Shown piece by piece: positions 46,477-56,260 of a stretch of 64,000 nt of DNA (position 1 is the stretch's first letter; every line of letters starts with the position of its first letter). Source of the stretch: DASUPK01 sp963804595. GTDB lineage: Bacteria; Actinomycetota; Thermoleophilia; Solirubrobacterales; 70-9. The stretch covers positions 62,001 to 126,000 of the forward strand of contig CAWDQZ010000020.1 of NCBI GenBank assembly GCA_963804595.1, read 5' to 3'. The translations under genes were made by a program, and so were the position numbers. Below the pieces are notes generated by a model that had not been told where the DNA came from, made no database searches, and saw only the letters and a program-made list of their open reading frames with translations.

Positions 46477-47124
46477 GTGAGGCAGCTCCCACTCACCGGC
46501 GAGGAGACCAGCGGCGCGGAGGCCCTGATCCCCGAACGCCCATCGCTCAAATCGCTGCGGGAGGCCGCCGCACGCTGCACGGCCTGCGACCTCCACAAGA
46601 CCGCCACGCAGACGGTCTTCGGGGAGGGCCTAAAGCGCGCTCGGCTCATGCTGATCGGCGAGCAGCCCGGCGATCGCGAGGACATCGAGGGTCACCCCTT
46701 CGTCGGCCCGGCCGGCAGGGTGCTCGACCAGGCGCTGGAGCGGGCCAAGATCGAGCGCGGTGACGCCTACGTGACCAACGTCGTCAAGCACTTCAAGTGG
46801 AAGCCCCAGGGGAAGCGCCGGATCCATCAGACGCCGCGAGCGGAGGAGATCAGGGCGTGTGCTCCTTGGCTCGAGGCGGAGCTCGAGGTCGTCGAACCCG
46901 AGCTCCTGGTCTGCCTCGGGGCGACTGCCGTCAAGGCGGTGATCGGACCAAAGGCGCGGGTGATGAAGAACCACGGCGAGTTCCTCGAGTCGAGGCTCGG
47001 CCGCACGGCCGTCCCGACCCTGCACCCTTCAGCAATTCTGCGGGCGGATCCGAAAGATCGGGACGACGCGATGGCGATGCTCGTCGGGGACCTGGAGCGG
47101 GTGCGCGACCGCCTCCACTCCTGA
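46477..47124 (+). CDS. udgX: UdgX-type uracil-DNA binding glycosylase
   Basis: The 215-residue UDG-superfamily protein has a Cys pair (ARCTACDL) at the N-terminus, the catalytic-site motif LIGEQPGDREDIEG, HPFVGPAGRVLD and the C-terminal TLHPSAILR. The insert loop KPQGKRRIHQTP carries the KRRIH motif that defines UdgX, whose His (here residue 117) forms a covalent bond to the uracil-excised sugar. UdgX therefore stays attached to uracil sites instead of turning over. The GTG start follows a TAAGAC hexamer by 6 bases. It is adjacent to, and divergent from, the radical SAM gene. Confidence 0.93.
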   Translation: MRQLPLTGEETSGAEALIPERPSLKSLREAAARCTACDLHKTATQTVFGEGLKRARLMLIGEQPGDREDIEGHPFVGPAGRVLDQALERAKIERGDAYVTNVVKHFKWKPQGKRRIHQTPRAEEIRACAPWLEAELEVVEPELLVCLGATAVKAVIGPKARVMKNHGEFLESRLGRTAVPTLHPSAILRADPKDRDDAMAMLVGDLERVRDRLHS

Positions 47125-47154
47125 CCGAGCGCAGCAGGTCAGAATCCGGGAGCC

Positions 47155-47748
47155 GTGCCGACCGACCGCACCGAACTCCACCCCGCCGAGCACCGCGCCT
47201 ACCGAGAGCTCTATGCGGCGTGCCGTCAGCTGATCACGAGGTGGCGAAGAATCGCATCGGCGCTGGAGGGGACCGCGATCGGCGAACGACTCAAGGAAGG
47301 CGCCGCCGCGACTTCCGTCCTGCTCAGCGAACTCGAACCTCGCACGGCGACCTACGGCCTCTACGGCAGCCCCCTGGCGCAGGGGATGGGCGCGAGGTTC
47401 GCGGATCTGCGCACCGCCGTCGCCGACCGCGGCGGCGACACCGGGCTGGTCGTCCGTTCGGCCGTCCTCGACATGGAGCACGTGACGACGCTGCTGCGCC
47501 ACCTCGCCGAGCTCGCCCGCGCCCGCGGGGATCGCAACATCGCCGGGTTCTGCGAGGAGTGGGCCGACCGCCTGGAGTCGAATCTCGACGCGGTCCGCGA
47601 GGCCGCGGTGGAGCTCGGCGCCGACCCGGACCGGACCTCGGCGCCGCTCGATGACTCGGTCGCAAACCGGGCCGCACACGGTGTCGGCTGGGTCTTCGGG
47701 TCGATCGGCGAGGCAGTCGACAAGGTCATCAGCAGGCGCCGCGGCTAG
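47155..47748 (+). CDS. Hypothetical helical protein
   Basis: The 197-residue, mainly helical, soluble protein has no recognised family. It contains YRELYAACRQLITRWRRIAS, a Gly-containing middle (YGLYGSPLAQGMGARFADL), VLDMEHVTTLLRHLAELARARGD, and a C-terminal amphipathic helix (GVGWVFGSIGEAVDKVISRRR). There are no obvious catalytic motifs. The GTG start and the base composition match neighbours. It may share a transcript with udgX, 31 bases upstream. Confidence 0.65.
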   Translation: MPTDRTELHPAEHRAYRELYAACRQLITRWRRIASALEGTAIGERLKEGAAATSVLLSELEPRTATYGLYGSPLAQGMGARFADLRTAVADRGGDTGLVVRSAVLDMEHVTTLLRHLAELARARGDRNIAGFCEEWADRLESNLDAVREAAVELGADPDRTSAPLDDSVANRAAHGVGWVFGSIGEAVDKVISRRRG

Positions 47749-47760
47749 CGTCCGACCGGT

Positions 47761-48738
47761 CTAGGAGAGCTCCGGCCGGCCCTCGAGCGGCGTGGACGCC
47801 TCGGCGTGGAGGCGCCTCGGAATACGGCCGGCATGTCGCGCTGCCCAGCCCGCCTCCACCGCCGCGCGCATCGCCGTGGCCATGCCGGCCGGATCCTCGG
47901 CGCGCGAGACCGAACTGGCGAGCAGGACTGCATCGCAGCCCAGCTCCAGCGCCAGCGCCGCGTCGGATGCGGTCCCGATCCCGGCGTCGAGGATGACCGG
48001 CACTCCGGAGCGCTCGGAGATGATCTGGATGTTGTACGGATTCCGGATCCCCATCCCCGACCCGATCGGGGAGCCGAGCGGCATCACGGCCGCGCAGCCG
48101 GCCTCCTCCAGACGACGGGCGAGGATCGGGTCATCGTTGGCGTAGGGCAGGACCGTGAAGCCGTCGTCGACAAGCGTCTCCGCGGCCTCCAAAAGCTGCA
48201 CCGCGTCCGGCAGGAGGGTCCGGTCGTCTCCGACAACCTCGAGCTTGACCCAGTCCGTCTCGAAGGCCTCCCGGGCGAGCTTCGCCGTGCGGACCGCGTC
48301 CCGGGCCGTGTAGCAGCCGGCCGTGTTCGGCAGCGCGAAGAGACCGAGGCGCCGGATCACCTCCAGGACCGATCCCTCCGCCTCCGGGTCCACCCGGCGC
48401 AGCGCCACAGTGACGATCTCGGTGCCGGAGGCGATCAGCGCCTCCTCCATCTGCTCCTGGGAGCGAAAGCCGCCGGTTCCCACGATCAGGCGCGAGCCCC
48501 AGTTGCGATCGCCGAGCTCGAAGGCTGCGTCGGCCCCGCCCTGAATCGCCGCGAGCACCTCGACCTTCTGTCCCGGGCGCAGGTGGGTGTGACCCCACTC
48601 GCTGCGCGGAACGACCTCACCATCGAGCGCGACCGCCACACCGCGCAGGTCTCCGTCGGCGCCCGACGCCTGGACAGCGTCGGTGATCGCGGCGCCCTCC
48701 GGCAGGGAAACGACTTCTCCGTTCAGCTCTACGTTCAC
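47761..48738 (-). CDS. thiG: ThiS-ThiG fusion: sulfur carrier and thiazole synthase in one chain
   Basis: The 325-residue protein makes the thiazole ring of thiamin. Residues 1-68 are a ThiS ubiquitin-fold domain ending in the characteristic VLAAIQGG, but no stop follows. The chain runs on through ADAAFELGDRNWGSRLIVG into ThiG, with the Schiff-base lysine in WVKLEVVGDD, PLGSPIGSGMGI and DAGIGTASDAALALELG. ThiS needs a free Gly-Gly terminus for adenylation by ThiF, so the fusion would have to be cleaved or work differently. Its GTG overlaps the end of thiO (GTGA). It shares the TPP riboswitch upstream of thiO. ThiS-ThiG fusions have been annotated elsewhere, so the arrangement may be real. Confidence 0.93.
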   Translation of the reverse strand: MNVELNGEVVSLPEGAAITDAVQASGADGDLRGVAVALDGEVVPRSEWGHTHLRPGQKVEVLAAIQGGADAAFELGDRNWGSRLIVGTGGFRSQEQMEEALIASGTEIVTVALRRVDPEAEGSVLEVIRRLGLFALPNTAGCYTARDAVRTAKLAREAFETDWVKLEVVGDDRTLLPDAVQLLEAAETLVDDGFTVLPYANDDPILARRLEEAGCAAVMPLGSPIGSGMGIRNPYNIQIISERSGVPVILDAGIGTASDAALALELGCDAVLLASSVSRAEDPAGMATAMRAAVEAGWAARHAGRIPRRLHAEASTPLEGRPELS

Positions 48739-49896
48739 GCGACCTCCACCGGGCTGTCAGCGGCACTGCGTGAGAACCGCAGCGGTGAGAACGGCTTCAG
48801 GTCGACCGGCGCCGGCTCGCCGGAGAGCAGAGAGGTGATGGCGTCCGCGGTGACCGGCGCCTGCAAGACCCCGTTGCGGAAGTGGCCCGTCGCGATCAGC
48901 AGCCCCTCTGCTCCGGCCGGACCCGATCAGGGGAGCGTTGTCCGGGGAGCCCGGCCGCAGGCCGGCGGTCGCCTCCATCAACTCGAGCTCGGCGATCTCG
49001 GGGATGAGGCGGTAGGCCTCACGCAGGAGCTCGTGGACGCCGCCCGCGGTGACGGTGGTGTCGAAGCCACGCTCCTCGACGGTCGCTCCGACGATCAGGC
49101 GGCCGTCGCCCCTCGGAACCATGTAGACCCGCTCCCCGGCCACGATCCGCTCGCAGACCGGCTCCTCGGCCGAGCCGCGCAGAGTCAGGATCTCGCCCTT
49201 CACCGGACGAACCGGAGCGGCGGCGGGGAGCCAGCGAGCCTGTCCCGACCAGCTCCCGGCGGCCAGTACCACGGCCTTCCCCTCGAATGCACGGCCGTTC
49301 CGCGTCTCGATGCGCCAGGCTCCCTCCTGGCGCTCCGCTCCCACGACCTCCGCCCCCGTCTTGACGTCGACCCCGTTTGCGTCGAGCGCGGCCAACAGTG
49401 CCGCGACCACCTTCCTCGGGTCGACAATGGCCTCACCCGGAACATGCGCGCCGCCGCGAACCACGCTGGTCAGTCCAGGCTCGAGCCTCCGGCACCCGCC
49501 GCCGCCGAGCCAATCGGATTCGAGACCGAGGCTTCGGTGCAGCTCATAGCGGCGGCGGAGCTCCTCGGCCTCGTCCCGATCGAGTGCCACGTGGAGCGCT
49601 CCGCATTGCGCGAACCCGACCTCGAGCTCCGCCTCCTGCTCGAGTTGCCCGGCGAACTTCGGCCACCGGCGCAGCGACTCGAAATTGAGCTGGAGGAGGT
49701 TCTCCTCCCCCCACGACGCCTCCCCCACCGGGGCGAGCATCCCCGCGGCGACGCCAGTGGCTCCCGCGGCCGGCCTGTCCCGCTCGAGGACACACACCGT
49801 GGCTCCGGCCTGCGCCGCACGCCAGGCACAGGCGAGCCCGATCACCCCGCCTCCGACGAGGATCAGATCGTGTCCGCTTTTCCTCTGGCTCGTCAT
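48735..49896 (-). CDS. thiO: Glycine oxidase ThiO (one frameshift near the end)
   Basis: This FAD enzyme of about 387 residues oxidises glycine to iminoglycine for thiazole synthesis. Visible are the nucleotide-binding DLILVGGGVIGLACAWRAA, GVAAGMLAPVGEA, IVDPRKVVAALLAAL and ATAGLRPGSPDNAPLIG. After that the frame is wrong. Deleting one G of the GGG at about 48922-48924 gives GLLIATGHFRNGVLQAP and then ADAITSLLSGEPAPVDLKPF, the normal ThiO end, whose TGA falls on the thiSG start codon. Without this correction a different tail is read. The ATG at 49896 is 27 bases after the riboswitch. Confidence 0.87.
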
Positions 49897-49923
49897 CGCC
49901 GCTCTACGGCGGCCGATGCGCTC

Positions 49924-50012
49924 CAACCTCCCTGCGCCGGCATTACCCGGATCAGGTTCAGACGGTCGGCGGCGCTTCAGCCGCCCTCTCAGCCCGTGGT
50001 GGGCTCCCGTTG
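49924..50012 (-). promoter_or_regulatory. TPP riboswitch (THI element)
   Basis: The minus strand carries the conserved CTGAGAGG box and the second core, CTGAACCTGATCCGGGTAAT followed by GCCGG, enclosed by CAAC and GTTG ends. A -10-like TAGGAT lies about 8 bases upstream of the first CAAC (50021-50026). It should switch off thiO and thiS-thiG when thiamin pyrophosphate is high. Confidence 0.96.
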
Positions 50013-50060
50013 CCCTTTCCATCCTACCGCCGCAATGGGTGATCTAGGCTGCGAGGCGAA

Positions 50061-50768
50061 GTGAGCGAAGCCGCCGACACGCCCGATCTAGCGCCGCCGG
50101 AGTCGATCGGCGAGCTGCGCCGTCAACGACTGCGGTGGGCGCGGCTCTACTTCGTCTGCGAGGCCCGGCCGCACGGACGGAGCCCGGAGGCCCTTCTGAA
50201 CGCCGTGATGGCAGCGGGCGCCGGGCTGATCGAGCTGCGCGACCGCGAACAGCCCAAATCGGTGCTCGATCGCTCGGGACAGACGTTCCGCCGCCTCGCG
50301 AACACCTACAGCGCGCTCTTCATCGTCAACGACGACCCCTACCTCGCCGTCGAGCTGGGCGCCGACGGCGTGCACGTCGGGCAGGACGACATGGACCCGG
50401 CCGAGGCCAGGCGGGTCGTGGGCCCCAACGCCATAGTCGGCCTCTCCACCCACTCGCGCGAGCAGATCGAGGCCGCGGCCGGCCAGCCCGTCGACTACAT
50501 CAGCGTCGGGCCGGTCTGGGAGACACCGACGAAGGAGGGGCGCCCGGCCACCGGGCTCGAGCTGATCGAGGCTGCAGCCGAGATGGCGCCGCTGCCCTGG
50601 TTCGCGATCGGCGGGATCGACCCGGGCAACGTCGGCCGCGTCGTCGAGGCCGGCGCCAAGCGCATCTGCGTGGTCCGCGCGATTCGCGACGCCCAGGATC
50701 CGCGTGCTGCGGCCACCGCCCTCTTCGACGCGGTCGATCCCGCGGCGCGGGCCGAGCTGGGCGAGTGA
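50061..50768 (+). CDS. thiE: Thiamine-phosphate synthase
   Basis: The 235-residue TIM-barrel enzyme couples HMP-PP and thiazole phosphate. Motifs are AGLIELRDREQPK-like GLIELRDREQPKSV, FIVNDDPYLAVELGADG, VHVGQDDMDPAEARRV and the phosphate loop GPVWETPTKEGRPATGLE. It is divergent from thiO, with TAGGCT 10 bases before its GTG and no ribosome-binding site. It therefore has its own promoter rather than the riboswitch. Its end overlaps the next gene (GTGA). Confidence 0.95.
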   Translation: MSEAADTPDLAPPESIGELRRQRLRWARLYFVCEARPHGRSPEALLNAVMAAGAGLIELRDREQPKSVLDRSGQTFRRLANTYSALFIVNDDPYLAVELGADGVHVGQDDMDPAEARRVVGPNAIVGLSTHSREQIEAAAGQPVDYISVGPVWETPTKEGRPATGLELIEAAAEMAPLPWFAIGGIDPGNVGRVVEAGAKRICVVRAIRDAQDPRAAATALFDAVDPAARAELGE

Positions 50769-51358
50769 CGGGCGCGCGCGATCGCAAGCGGGCCGAGCGG
50801 CAGAAGCGCAAGCGCCGCTCGACGGAGCGGACCGGGACCACTGAGCGACCCCCGAGTGCGGAGCTGGGCCAGGCCAACGGAGAGCCGCAAAGCTCCGAGA
50901 CCTTTCAGGAGCGTCTTGCCCGCCGGGCCGAGGAGCGGAACGCTGAGGCGCGCGCGAAGCTCGAACCACTCGAGTCCGGCGAGCGTCCGCGAGCGGTCAC
51001 CGTGGGGGCCATCGTTTCGGGAATCCTCGCGCTGATCATCAGCGTTTCCGCGGTTCTCGCCATTGCCGGCGTCGACGCGGGCGGCAGGGACATCAAGCCA
51101 CTCCCCCTGATCGTCTTCTCGGCGGTCCTCTGGGCCATGGCGATCGGCATGTGGCGGGCTCGCTACTGGGCGGTTTTGGGATTCCAGACCCTGCTCCTGC
51201 TCGTCCTGCTCGCAAGCGCCTTCGGCCTGGTCGTCGTCAACTCCGTGCTGCAGGCGGTGGGGACGACCCTGCTGCTGGCCGGTTCGGGCGTCCTCTTCTA
51301 TTTCATGATCCGCGCGATGGCCCGCATCCAGATGCCCAAGGCGCCAGGAGCGGACTAG
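50765..51358 (+). CDS. Four-helix membrane protein of unknown function
   Basis: The 197-residue protein has a very basic 90-residue cytoplasmic N-terminus (DRKRAERQKRKRRSTERTG, many Arg/Glu) and then about four hydrophobic segments: AIVSGILALIISVSAVLAIAG, LPLIVFSAVLWAMAIGMW, LGFQTLLLLVLLASAFGLVVV and TTLLLAGSGVLFYFMIRAM. The family is not recognised. It overlaps thiE by 4 bases, but a role in thiamin metabolism is not implied. Confidence 0.65.
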   Translation: MTGARDRKRAERQKRKRRSTERTGTTERPPSAELGQANGEPQSSETFQERLARRAEERNAEARAKLEPLESGERPRAVTVGAIVSGILALIISVSAVLAIAGVDAGGRDIKPLPLIVFSAVLWAMAIGMWRARYWAVLGFQTLLLLVLLASAFGLVVVNSVLQAVGTTLLLAGSGVLFYFMIRAMARIQMPKAPGAD

Positions 51359-51382
51359 AAGCCTTCTATAGAGTCGAGATCG

Positions 51383-52750
51383 ATGGCCGAATACGACGTG
51401 ATCGTGATCGGAGGTGGTCCGGGGGGCTACGTGGCCGCTATCCGCGCCGGCCAGCTCGGGCAGAAGACGGCAGTGGTGGAGCGCGACAAGGCAGGCGGCC
51501 GCTGCCTCAACTACGCCTGCATTCCGGCGAAGACAGTGCTGCACACGGCCGAGATCTTCTCCGCCGTGACACAGGACGGGGCGGACCTCGGCATCAAGGC
51601 CGACAAGGCGGAGATCGACTGGAACGCTCTCCAAGAGCGCCGCAGCAAGGTCTCGAAGACGCTCGAGGACGGCGTCCAGTTCCTCTGGAACAAGAACAAG
51701 GCCGAGTTCCTCCACGGCGAGGCGTCACTGGCCGGCGGAGGCAAGGTGAAGGTCGGCGACGACGAGCACCAGGCCAAGGCGATCGTCCTCGCCACCGGGT
51801 CAGTCGCGCTGCCGATCCCCGGGATTGACTTCTCGGACCGCGTCATCGACACCTGGGGCGCCTACTCCCTCGATTCGATGCCCAAGTCCCTCGTGATCGC
51901 CGGTGCCGGAGCCTCCGGCTCCGAGATCGCCTCCGCCTACTCACGCCTCGGAGTCGAGGTGACCCTGATCGAGATGCTGGACCAGATCCTCCCCCTCGAG
52001 GACAAGGACATGGCCCGGGTCGTCGAGCGCCAGTTCAAGAAAGACGGCATGGAGGTGCTGACCGGCACCAAGGTCGAGGAGGTGAGCGAGGAGAAGGGGG
52101 GCATCACCGTCAAGGCCGGGGACCGAGAGGTCACGGCCGACTACCTCGTGATCGCCGGCGGCCGGAAGCCCGACACCGATCCACTCAAGCTCGACGCGGC
52201 CGGCGTCAAGACCACCGACCAGGGTCAGATCGAGATCGACGACTATCAGCGCACCTCAGCCGACGGGGTCTTCGCGATCGGCGACCTCGTCCGGGGCCCC
52301 GCGCTCGCTCACAAAGCCGAGGAGGAGGGCGTGGTCGCCGTCGAGACCGCCGCGGGCCACGAGACCGAGGCGGTCAACATCGACCTCGTCCCGGGCGCGA
52401 CCTTCACCCACCCCCAGGTCGCGAGCGTGGGCCTGACGGAGGAGCAGGCGAAGGAGACGGGCCGGCAGATCAAGGTCGGCAAGTTCAAGCTCGGCGGCGC
52501 CGGCGCTTCGGTGGTCTACGACGACCGCGCCGGCCTGGTGAAGATCGTCGGCGACCCGGAGTACGGCGAGATCCTCGGCGCCCACATCGTCGGCAACATC
52601 GCCTGCGACATGATCAGCGAGATCGTCAACGTGATGGCGCTCGAGGGCGGCTATCCAGAGCTCGAGCGGATCATCCATCCCCATCCGACGATGTCGGAGG
52701 CGGTTCTCGACGGAGCCCGAGCCGTCGACGGCTGGGCGATTCACGCCTAG
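51383..52750 (+). CDS. lpdA: Dihydrolipoyl dehydrogenase (E3)
   Basis: The 455-residue flavoprotein reoxidises dihydrolipoyl groups with NAD. It has the FAD motif DVIVIGGGPGGYVAAIRAGQ, the redox-active disulfide in GGRCLNYACIPAKT, NAD binding in GAGASGSEIASAY, and the C-terminal catalytic His/Glu in IHPHPTMSEAVLDGA. It precedes the first E1-E2 operon by three genes and probably serves as E3 for both complexes in this window. The ATG is preceded by a TAGAGT hexamer 8 bases upstream. Confidence 0.96.
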   Translation: MAEYDVIVIGGGPGGYVAAIRAGQLGQKTAVVERDKAGGRCLNYACIPAKTVLHTAEIFSAVTQDGADLGIKADKAEIDWNALQERRSKVSKTLEDGVQFLWNKNKAEFLHGEASLAGGGKVKVGDDEHQAKAIVLATGSVALPIPGIDFSDRVIDTWGAYSLDSMPKSLVIAGAGASGSEIASAYSRLGVEVTLIEMLDQILPLEDKDMARVVERQFKKDGMEVLTGTKVEEVSEEKGGITVKAGDREVTADYLVIAGGRKPDTDPLKLDAAGVKTTDQGQIEIDDYQRTSADGVFAIGDLVRGPALAHKAEEEGVVAVETAAGHETEAVNIDLVPGATFTHPQVASVGLTEEQAKETGRQIKVGKFKLGGAGASVVYDDRAGLVKIVGDPEYGEILGAHIVGNIACDMISEIVNVMALEGGYPELERIIHPHPTMSEAVLDGARAVDGWAIHA

Positions 52751-52756
52751 CCGGCA

Positions 52757-53350
52757 ATGAAGACCAACCGCCTGGAGGCCTTCAGCGATGGGGTCTTCGC
52801 GGTCGCGATCACCCTGCTGGTGCTCGAGATCGCTATTCCGGGGGGCGAGAACCTCTGGCATGACCTCGGCGAGGAGTGGCCGTCGTTCGCGGCCTTCTTC
52901 GTCAGCTTCTGGGTGATCGGGATCATCTGGGTGAACCACCACGGTGTGATCGATCACCTCCAGCGCACCGACCGTGGGGTCCTCTACCTCAACCTGCTCG
53001 TGCTGATGACCGTGGTCTTCATCCCGTTCTCCACGGCGCTGCTCGCGGAGCATCTGAAGTCGGGCGCCGACGAGGAGGTCGCAGCGTTCGTCTACAGCCT
53101 CGCGTTCTTCGGGATGGGGGCGGCGTTCGGCGTGCTCTGGACGTACATCATCAGGCACCGGGACCGGCTCGGTGTCGAGCTCAGCGATGAGGAGGTCCGC
53201 CGCACCTCCCTCACCTTCATGATCGGAAACCCCTTCTACGCCGTCGCGCTCGGAGTTGCGTTCATCAGCCCGGCCCTCGTGCTGATCATCAATGGAGCCC
53301 TCGCGCTGTACTACATGATCGTGGGCATGCGGAGCCCTGAACTCGGATGA
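52757..53350 (+). CDS. TMEM175-like potassium channel family membrane protein
   Basis: The 197-residue protein begins with the TMEM175/DUF1211 signature RLEAFSDGVFAVAITLLVLE, whose FSDG core lines the pore in characterised members. About six hydrophobic helices follow. Bacterial members conduct K+ or other monovalent cations as tetramers. The ATG sits 6 bases after the lpdA stop without a ribosome-binding site, and its end overlaps the next gene (ATGA). Confidence 0.87.
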   Translation: MKTNRLEAFSDGVFAVAITLLVLEIAIPGGENLWHDLGEEWPSFAAFFVSFWVIGIIWVNHHGVIDHLQRTDRGVLYLNLLVLMTVVFIPFSTALLAEHLKSGADEEVAAFVYSLAFFGMGAAFGVLWTYIIRHRDRLGVELSDEEVRRTSLTFMIGNPFYAVALGVAFISPALVLIINGALALYYMIVGMRSPELG

Positions 53351-53952
53351 CCGACAAACGCGCCACCTTCTACTACGACTTCAGCTCGCCGTACTCGTAC
53401 CTGGCTGCGGAGCGGGTAAGCGGGCTGTTCGCCCAGGCGGGGGTCGAGCAGCCGGAGTGGCAGCCGATCTCCTTCGCCCACATCCTGAAGACGACGGGGC
53501 GCAGGCCCTGGTCCTTCGAGGAGGACCGGACGATCGACTTCGCGGAGATCCAGAGGCGGGCCGACGAGCGGGGCCTGCCGGAGGTCGTCTACCCGCGGGG
53601 CTGGCCGATCGACAACTACAGCCTCCACCCCACCCGGGCGGCGATCTACGCGAAGGAATCGGGGCGCGTCGTCTCCTTCACCCTCGCCTGCTTCCGCCAG
53701 GTGTTCGCCGGGGGCAGGGACATGAGCGACGTGGACAACGTGCTGATCGCTGCCGCGGCCTGCGAGCTCCACCCCAACGCGGTGCTGAAGGGCATCGAGA
53801 CCCGGTCTGTCAAGGACAAGCTGCGCGAGGCGACCGACGAGGCCCTCGCGCTCGGGGTGGGCGGCATCCCAACCGTCGCGGTGGGCGACGAGCTCTTCTG
53901 GGGCGACGACCGCCTAGAGGAGGCGGCGAAGGCCGCCTCCGGAGATTCATGA
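53347..53952 (+). CDS. DsbA-like 2-hydroxychromene-2-carboxylate isomerase family protein
   Basis: The 201-residue thioredoxin-fold protein starts FYYDFSSPYSYLAAERV with no CxxC motif. It has YPRGWPIDNYSLHPTRAAI and the cis-Pro region GVGGIPTVAVGDELFWGDDRL, as in HCCA isomerases and related glutathione transferase kappa-type proteins. It may isomerise an aromatic intermediate or act on a thiol conjugate; the substrate is unknown. The last codons lie in a 33-base tandem repeat. Confidence 0.85.
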   Translation: MTDKRATFYYDFSSPYSYLAAERVSGLFAQAGVEQPEWQPISFAHILKTTGRRPWSFEEDRTIDFAEIQRRADERGLPEVVYPRGWPIDNYSLHPTRAAIYAKESGRVVSFTLACFRQVFAGGRDMSDVDNVLIAAAACELHPNAVLKGIETRSVKDKLREATDEALALGVGGIPTVAVGDELFWGDDRLEEAAKAASGDS

Positions 53953-53986
53953 GGGGCGGCGAAGGCCGCCTCCGGAGATTCATGAG
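53922..53986 (+). repeat. Tandem 32-bp duplication, period 33, across a gene end
   Basis: Positions 53922-53953 are repeated at 53955-53986. Each copy contains GGCGGC-GAAG-GCCGCC, a perfect GC hairpin, 9 bp in the first copy. The first copy includes the stop codon of the HCCA-like gene. Confidence 0.9.
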
Positions 53987-54035
53987 TTCCATCGAAGCCG
54001 CCGCCTGATTCTCGGACCCGCTTTCGCGGCGGGAG

Positions 54036-54041
54036 TAGGCT
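54036..54041 (+). promoter_or_regulatory. Putative leaderless promoter -10 (TAGGCT)
   Basis: TAGGCT, six bases, then the GTG of the first E1 alpha gene. No Shine-Dalgarno sequence lies between. Confidence 0.6.
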
Positions 54042-54047
54042 GAGCTC

Positions 54048-55270
54048 GTGGCTCAGAGCAAGACCACCGCGCCTCGCTCCGGCACCGATTCGACCGACGG
54101 CGCGCCGTCGGCGGGGGATCTGAAGCTCCCCGACGAGGAGACCTGCCGGGAGCTGCTCCGCCTGATGGTGCTGATCCGCCGCTTCGAGGAGGAGGCGGGC
54201 CGCCAGTACCAGCGCGCCAAGGCCGGCGGCTTCCTGCACCTGGCGATCGGCGAGGAAGCGACGATCGTGGGCACGACCTCGGTGATGCGTCCCGAGGACT
54301 ACCTGATCGGCACCTACCGCACCCACGGGCACGCGATCGCCCGGGGGATCGACCCGAAGAAGGTGATGGCCGAGCTCTTCGGCCGCGTCGACGGCACCTC
54401 GGGGGGCCGCGGCGGCTCGATGCACATCTTCGATCTCGAGCACCGCTTCATGGGCGGCTACGGAATCGTCGGCGGCAACCTGCCGCTGGCGGCGGGGCTG
54501 GCGCTCTCCTCCGACTACCGGGGCAGTGACGAGGTGACGGTCTGCATGTTCGGCGACGGGGCCTCCAACACCGGCAACTTCGGCGAGACGATGAACCTGG
54601 CGGCGCTCTGGAGCCTGCCGGTCGTCTTCCTCGTCGAGAACAACCTCTACGGCATGGGGACCGCGCTCGAAAGGCACTCCGCGGTCCCCGACCTCTCCCA
54701 CAAGGCGGAGGGGATGGGCATCTCCGGCGTGCGGGTGGACGGCATGGACGTGCTTGCGGTCAGGGAGGTCGTCTCCGAGCACATCCGGCTGGCCCGCGAG
54801 GAGCGCAAACCGACCCTGGTCGAGGCATTCACCTACCGCTATCGCGGCCACTCCGCGGCGGACCCGGAGGTCTACCGGGAGAAGGAAGAGGTCGAGGAGT
54901 GGCAGCGCAAGGACCCGATCGAGAACTTCGCACGCCGCCTGATCGACGACAAGGTGCTCTCCGAGGATGAGGTTCAGGACATTCGCGACGCGGCGGACAC
55001 GACGGTCACCGAGGCTGTCGAGTTCGCCGACAACTCACCCGAGCCGCCCCTGGACTCGCTCTATGACGACCTCTACGTGCTCGGCGACCAGGTGCCCGGC
55101 TGGTATGGCGTCGACGAGCGCTCGCCCGACTCACACGCTGCGGAGGAGGAGCGGACGGCGACCGAGCGTGCCCGCCTGCTCGCCGAACGCGGTGCGGAGT
55201 ACGCCGAGGACGAGGAGCTGCGGGAGGCCGAGGGGGATCAGCCGGACACCCCGCCCGAGGACGTGCACTG

Positions 55271-55271
<1 letters not shown>
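54048..55271 (+). CDS. pdhA: Pyruvate dehydrogenase E1 component alpha subunit
   Basis: The 407-residue thiamin pyrophosphate enzyme subunit has the motif GDGASNTGNFGE, with the paired LVENN about 26 residues on, and substrate-region RTHGHAIARG and GGRGGSMH. The ending TYRYRGHSAADP is the phosphorylation-loop region of E1 alphas. A 45-residue acidic C-terminal tail is an extra feature. It decarboxylates a 2-oxoacid with the beta subunit encoded immediately downstream (one-base overlap). Pyruvate is the probable substrate because the second, parallel operon sits by a branched-chain amino-acid dehydrogenase. Confidence 0.88.
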
Positions 55272-56259
<988 letters not shown>

Positions 56260-56260
<1 letters not shown>

